Source of the DNA: an uncultured Clostridia bacterium
Lineage (GTDB): Bacteria; Bacillota; Clostridia; UMGS1810
Length of the DNA stretch: 62,100 nucleotides
Direction of reading: 5' to 3'
Assembly: GCA_905210855.1 (NCBI GenBank)
Contig: CAJLYL010000002.1
Coordinates: 1-62,100 of the forward strand
In this document: positions 58,713-62,100 of the stretch, one piece after another
Numbering within the stretch: position 1 is the first letter of the stretch
Layout: every line of letters starts with the position of its first letter
Made by a program: the position numbers and the translations under genes
The notes under the pieces: model-generated
What the model was told of the DNA's origin: nothing
Seen by the model: only the letters and a program-made list of their open reading frames with translations
Databases searched by the model: none

Positions 58713-59516
58713 ATGGATTACAGAAAAGACGAAAACAAGGATAAACGCAGCCGCGGCTTCAACCCGGGCAGCGATGACAGGCTTGAGGGCAGAAACCCGG
58801 TTCTCGAGGCGCTGCGCGCCGGCAGAACCATAGACAAGGTGTTTATTCAGCAGGGCGAGAGAAACGGCTCTGTCACGAGGATAATCTCGCTGTGCAAGGA
58901 AAAACGCATTCCCGTTATAGACACGGATAAAAACAAGCTCGACAGAATGAGCGCAACTCACGCGCACCAGGGCGTTATAGCCTGTGTTGCGGCAAAGGAC
59001 TATTGCAGTGTGGAGGATATTATCGGCTCGGCGCGCGACAAGGGCGAGCAGCCGTTTGTCGTTGTGTGCGACGACATAAGCGATCCCCACAACCTCGGCT
59101 CGGTGATAAGGACGGCAAATGCCGCAGGCGCCCATGGGGTGATTATCCCCAAGCGCAACGGAGTCGGTCTTACCGCGACAGTGGCGAAGGCGAGCGCAGG
59201 GGCAATTGAGTTTACGCCGGTGGCAAAGGTTACGAATATTGCGCACACGGTCGATATGCTCAAGGAAAATAATATATGGGTAATCGGTGCGGATATGGAC
59301 GGAGAAAACGACATATATCATCAGGATTTCTCCGGCGGCATTGCGATAGTTATCGGCAGCGAGGGGTTCGGAATATCGCGCCTTGTGAAGGAAAAATGTG
59401 ATTTCCTCGTGAGAATCCCCATGCTCGGGCAGATAAATTCACTCAATGCTTCGGTTGCCGGTGCGTTAATGATATATGAGGCTGTCAGATACAGATTAGG
59501 AGGAGACAAGGCATGA
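58713..59516 (+). CDS. rlmB: TrmH/RlmB-family 23S rRNA 2'-O-methyltransferase
   Basis: 267-aa SPOUT methyltransferase expected to methylate guanosine 2251 of 23S rRNA. An N-terminal substrate-binding domain (EGRNPVLEALRAGRTIDKVFIQ) is followed by the knotted SPOUT core with VVVCDDISDPHNLGSVIRTA, IVIGSEGFGISRLV and IPMLGQINSLNASVAGALMIYE. A charged ~25-residue leader precedes the first domain. ATG 58713 lies 2 nt after the thrB stop with AGAGG upstream. RlmB is the likely ortholog but TrmH-family paralogs are similar. Confidence 0.88.
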   Translation: MDYRKDENKDKRSRGFNPGSDDRLEGRNPVLEALRAGRTIDKVFIQQGERNGSVTRIISLCKEKRIPVIDTDKNKLDRMSATHAHQGVIACVAAKDYCSVEDIIGSARDKGEQPFVVVCDDISDPHNLGSVIRTANAAGAHGVIIPKRNGVGLTATVAKASAGAIEFTPVAKVTNIAHTVDMLKENNIWVIGADMDGENDIYHQDFSGGIAIVIGSEGFGISRLVKEKCDFLVRIPMLGQINSLNASVAGALMIYEAVRYRLGGDKA

Positions 59517-59785
59517 AAAAAGCTGTAATAACTGTTGTAGGCAAGGACAAAGTCGGCATTATCAGCGGTGTGGCAAACATACTTGCGCAGAAAAATGTCA
59601 ACATTCTCGATATTTCCCAGACGATACTTGACGATATGTTCACCATGATGATGATTTCCGATGTGGACAACTGCTCAATATCCTTCGGCGAGCTTTCAAA
59701 GGCGCTTGCGGATGAGGGCGAAAAGCTCGGCGTGGAGATAAGAATTCAGCTTGAACAGATTTTTCAATCCATGCACAGAATATAA
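59513..59785 (+). CDS. ACT-domain protein (UPF0237)
   Basis: 90-aa single ACT domain: KKAVITVVGKDKVGIISGVANILAQ, then VNILDISQTILDDMFTMMMI, close to GcvR-like ACT proteins. It starts by overlapping the rlmB stop (ATGA). It is encoded next to a UPF0210 protein in very many bacteria, suggesting the two act together, perhaps in amino-acid sensing, but the ligand is unknown. Confidence 0.93.
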   Translation: MKKAVITVVGKDKVGIISGVANILAQKNVNILDISQTILDDMFTMMMISDVDNCSISFGELSKALADEGEKLGVEIRIQLEQIFQSMHRI

Positions 59786-59803
59786 TCGTCGGGGGTGTGA
59801 ATA

Positions 59804-61162
59804 TTGATAAATCAGTTTGAGGCTAACGAAACCATACATATGATAGAAAACGAGAATCTCGACATCCGTACCATAACCATGGGTATTTCACTTACGGATT
59901 GCGCGGATTCCGACATAGACAGGGCTGCGCTCAAGGTGTATGACAAAATCACAAAAAGAGCAGAGAAGCTCGTAAAAACGGGCGAGGATATCGAAAGCGA
60001 GTTCGGAATCCCCATTATTAATAAGAGGATTTCCGTCACGCCGATTTCCATTGTTGCCTCCGCCTGCGACAGCGCAGACTACGTTAAGTTTGCAAAGACG
60101 CTCGACAAAGCGGCAAAGGCTGTCGGCGTAAATTTCATCGGCGGATATTCCGCACTTGTGCAAAAGGGCTTCACGGACGGCGACAGGAAGCTTATCTCGT
60201 CAATTCCTCAGGCGCTTGCCGAAACGGATATTGTCTGCTCGTCGGTCAACGTCGGCAGCACCAAGGCAGGCATAGATATGGACGCCGTGCGCATAATGGG
60301 CGAAAAAATTAAAGAGACGGCGGCTCTCACAAAGGATTCCGACGGATTCGGCTGCGCAAAGCTCGTTGTATTCTGCAACGCCGTGGAGGACAATCCTTTC
60401 ATGGCAGGCGCTTTTCTCGGAGTGGGCGAGCCGGAGTGCGTAATAAACGTCGGCGTCAGCGGTCCGGGAGTGGTAAAGCACGCTCTTGAGAGGGTCAGGG
60501 GCAAGGATTTTGAAACCGTGTCCGAGACGATAAAAAAGACTGCGTTTAAGATAACCCGAATGGGTCAGCTTGTGGCGAAGGAGGCTTCGTCACGCCTGAA
60601 TGTGCCTTTCGGCATAGTGGATTTGTCGCTTGCACCGACCCCGGCGGTGGGTGACAGCGTGGCATATATTCTTGAAGAAATGGGATTGGAAAAGTGCGGA
60701 ACTCACGGTACGACAGCCGCGCTTGCTCTGCTCAACGACGCCGTGAAAAAAGGCGGTGTGTTCGCCTCGTCATATGTCGGCGGACTCAGCGGCGCGTTTA
60801 TTCCGGTCAGCGAGGACGCCGGTATGATTGACGCGGCGGCTTGCGGCGCGCTCAGCCTGGAAAAGCTTGAAGCCATGACCTGCGTTTGCTCGGTCGGCCT
60901 GGACATGATAGTTATTCCCGGGGACACGTCCGCTTCCACCATATCGGCAATCATTGCCGACGAGATGGCAATAGGCATGATAAACAACAAAACCACCGCT
61001 GTGCGCGTAATTCCCGCGCCAGGCAAAAAAGTCGGCGATGTGGTGGAATTCGGCGGTCTGCTCGGCACCGGACCGGTCATGAACGTAAGCCGGTATTCAA
61101 GCGAAGCCTTCATAGCGCGCGGCGGCAGAATACCAGCTCCGATACACAGCCTGCGTAATTAG
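59804..61162 (+). CDS. UPF0210 (DUF711) family protein
   Basis: 452-aa conserved protein of unknown function, sometimes described as having a PFL-like alpha/beta barrel. Start TTG 59804 lies 6 nt after GGGGGTG. Conserved stretches include NLDIRTITMGISLTDCADSD, INKRISVTPISIVA, GGYSALVQKGFT, GSTKAGIDMDAVR, and DLSLAPTPAVGDSVA. No catalytic glycyl loop is present. Its only robust lead is its tight pairing with the ACT protein upstream. Confidence 0.92.
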   Translation: MINQFEANETIHMIENENLDIRTITMGISLTDCADSDIDRAALKVYDKITKRAEKLVKTGEDIESEFGIPIINKRISVTPISIVASACDSADYVKFAKTLDKAAKAVGVNFIGGYSALVQKGFTDGDRKLISSIPQALAETDIVCSSVNVGSTKAGIDMDAVRIMGEKIKETAALTKDSDGFGCAKLVVFCNAVEDNPFMAGAFLGVGEPECVINVGVSGPGVVKHALERVRGKDFETVSETIKKTAFKITRMGQLVAKEASSRLNVPFGIVDLSLAPTPAVGDSVAYILEEMGLEKCGTHGTTAALALLNDAVKKGGVFASSYVGGLSGAFIPVSEDAGMIDAAACGALSLEKLEAMTCVCSVGLDMIVIPGDTSASTISAIIADEMAIGMINNKTTAVRVIPAPGKKVGDVVEFGGLLGTGPVMNVSRYSSEAFIARGGRIPAPIHSLRN

Positions 61163-61179
61163 CGGCTTGCGGTGACGTT

Positions 61180-61779
61180 ATGATAAAAATTAACGAGGCA
61201 ATAGCGGTTGAGGGCAATTATGACAAAATCAAGCTGTCTCAGCTTGTGGACACAACAATAGTCGTGCTCGACGGATTTATGATATACAAGGACAAGCCGA
61301 AGCAGAATATGCTGAAAATGCTTGCCGATAAATGCGGATTGATAATCCTTACGGATTCCGACGCGGCAGGCTTCCGCATACGCACATATCTGAAAAACAT
61401 CCTCTCCGGCAGAAATGTTAAGCATGCCTATATCCCCGATATAAAGGGCAAGGAAAAGAGAAAGTCGAAGCCGTCCAAGGAGGGATTCCTCGGCGTTGAG
61501 GGCATGAGCGACGACGTTATACTCAAGGCGCTTGCCGAGGTGTCGTCTGAGGCTCAAAAAAGCGATATTTCCGCGGAAATGACAAGGAAAGTAACCAAGG
61601 CGGATTTGTTTGCGGACGGCTTCAGCGGCGGCGAAAACAGCCATGAGGCGCGCAGGAGGCTTACAAGGATTCTGGGGCTGCCTGCGAGGATATCGGCAAA
61701 TATGCTGCTCGATGTCATAAACTCCCTTTACACCTATGATGAATACAAGCTGATAGCCAAAGCCGTTATGGATAAATAA
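61180..61779 (+). CDS. Toprim-domain protein related to ribonuclease M5
   Basis: 199-aa protein. The N-terminal ~95 residues form a toprim domain with the conserved glutamate in AIAVEGNYDKIKL and the metal-binding DxD in GLIILTDSDAAGFRIR. The C-terminal ~100 residues match the domain (DUF4093) found in RNase M5-like proteins. Bacillus RnmV matures 5S rRNA and is usually encoded before rsmA; here no rsmA follows, so identity with RnmV is likely but not certain. ATG 61180 has only a weak GGTGACG site. Confidence 0.82.
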   Translation: MIKINEAIAVEGNYDKIKLSQLVDTTIVVLDGFMIYKDKPKQNMLKMLADKCGLIILTDSDAAGFRIRTYLKNILSGRNVKHAYIPDIKGKEKRKSKPSKEGFLGVEGMSDDVILKALAEVSSEAQKSDISAEMTRKVTKADLFADGFSGGENSHEARRRLTRILGLPARISANMLLDVINSLYTYDEYKLIAKAVMDK

Positions 61780-61790
61780 CAATATATTGT

Positions 61791-61817
61791 GGGCTGCCCG
61801 TCGTGGCAGCTCTTTTT
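61791..61817 (+). terminator. Rho-independent terminator after the toprim gene
   Basis: GGGCTGCC pairs with GGCAGCTC (one G-U) across a 6-nt loop, followed by six T residues. It probably closes the hom-to-toprim transcript. Confidence 0.88.
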
Positions 61818-62100
61818 TACACCACAAATTGATTTTTGGCACAAAAACACCCCAAAGTGGTGACGCCATACCGAATTTTTAAGTTTTTAGTGTATTTTTT
61901 GCTTCAAAAACATCTAAAATCCGACCTTGTAATTGATTTTTAACATTAATTTTTTGTTAAAACCACTTTTAATTATGCCGTAATATTTAAAAAACAGCCG
62001 TTTTTTCACCAATCAATCAATATATAGTGTTGGTGCGGCGGTGTGATACATCATATTGATAAAAAGAGGCTTGAAAATTTGTTTAATCTGCACAAATATT
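61818..62100. other. AT-rich region, no gene seen
   Basis: No convincing ORF, RNA or repeat is visible. ATTGATTTTT occurs twice (near 61827 and 61934), and the last 60 bases contain AAAAGAGGCTTG, which could be a ribosome site for a gene beyond the window. The high A/T content fits an intergenic promoter region. Confidence 0.5.

Noticed and set aside
61818..62100. tRNA or CRISPR array in the final AT-rich stretch
   Set aside because: No cloverleaf, TTCGANTC loop or regular repeat spacing is visible here or elsewhere in the window.

Overview
The window looks like chromosome from a spore-forming, anaerobic Firmicute of the class Clostridia with roughly balanced GC. The evidence is the set of sporulation and germination genes (spoVG, a GerA-type germinant receptor operon, spoIIGA-sigE, a BofC-like protein), Gram-positive gene orders (nadD-yqeK-LCP-rsfS-leuS; SRP RNA-dnaX; yfmF-yfmH-lgt), Shine-Dalgarno sites of the AGGAGG type, consensus sigma-A promoters, and oxygen-sensitive glycyl radical chemistry. 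Genus and species cannot be named from the sequence alone.

Layout. 1-5118: end of nadD, yqeK, an LCP cell-wall ligase, rsfS, leuS, closed by a bidirectional terminator shared with the trkA-trkH potassium uptake operon on the minus strand (5164-7975). 8147-24782: the outstanding region, a glycyl radical enzyme microcompartment (GRM) locus of the kind that breaks down fucose/rhamnose through 1,2-propanediol. It encodes a B12-independent diol dehydratase and its radical SAM activase, a permuted EutS/PduU-type shell protein, a EutP/PduV GTPase, a class II sugar-phosphate aldolase, a GlcG/PduO-C-like protein, a zinc alcohol dehydrogenase, two BMC-H hexamers (one with a Lys/Ala-rich N-terminal arm and a second internal start), a BMC-P pentamer, a PduS-like flavin/Fe-S protein, a PduT-type trimer, PduP aldehyde dehydrogenase, a second BMC-T, PduL, a DeoR regulator, a rhamnulokinase and an iron alcohol dehydrogenase. 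Three clear sigma-A promoters start transcription at the dehydratase, the aldolase and the iron alcohol dehydrogenase.

25005-32297: secA, prfB with its programmed frameshift, a secreted copper-amine-oxidase-N-like protein, two small minus-strand genes, O-acetylhomoserine sulfhydrylase and veg. 32416-36208: ger operon behind a sigma-G-like promoter, ending in a tiny two-helix ORF. 36202-39674 (minus): proS-lspA-rluD and spoVG. 39987-46218: two M16-family genes, lgt, a shattered secreted-protein gene, proA and proC. 46257-48391: a truncated gene stub that keeps a perfect promoter, a 69-aa protein, a frameshifted spoIIGA and sigE. 48392-51866: pgeF, a HAD hydrolase, malic enzyme and a BofC-like protein, with two related long inverted repeats between them. 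52075-61817: class A PBP, SRP RNA, dnaX, hom-thrB, a TrmH-family rRNA methyltransferase, an ACT protein, a UPF0210 protein and an RNase M5-like toprim protein. 61818-62100 is AT-rich with no gene seen.

How the GRM genes work together (family knowledge plus inference): a kinase makes the ketose 1-phosphate, the aldolase yields DHAP and lactaldehyde, an alcohol dehydrogenase makes 1,2-propanediol, the dehydratase makes propionaldehyde inside the shell, and PduP plus PduL and an alcohol dehydrogenase split it into propionyl phosphate and 1-propanol with CoA and NAD recycled inside. No sugar isomerase, permease or propionate kinase is present in the window, so these steps must be encoded elsewhere.
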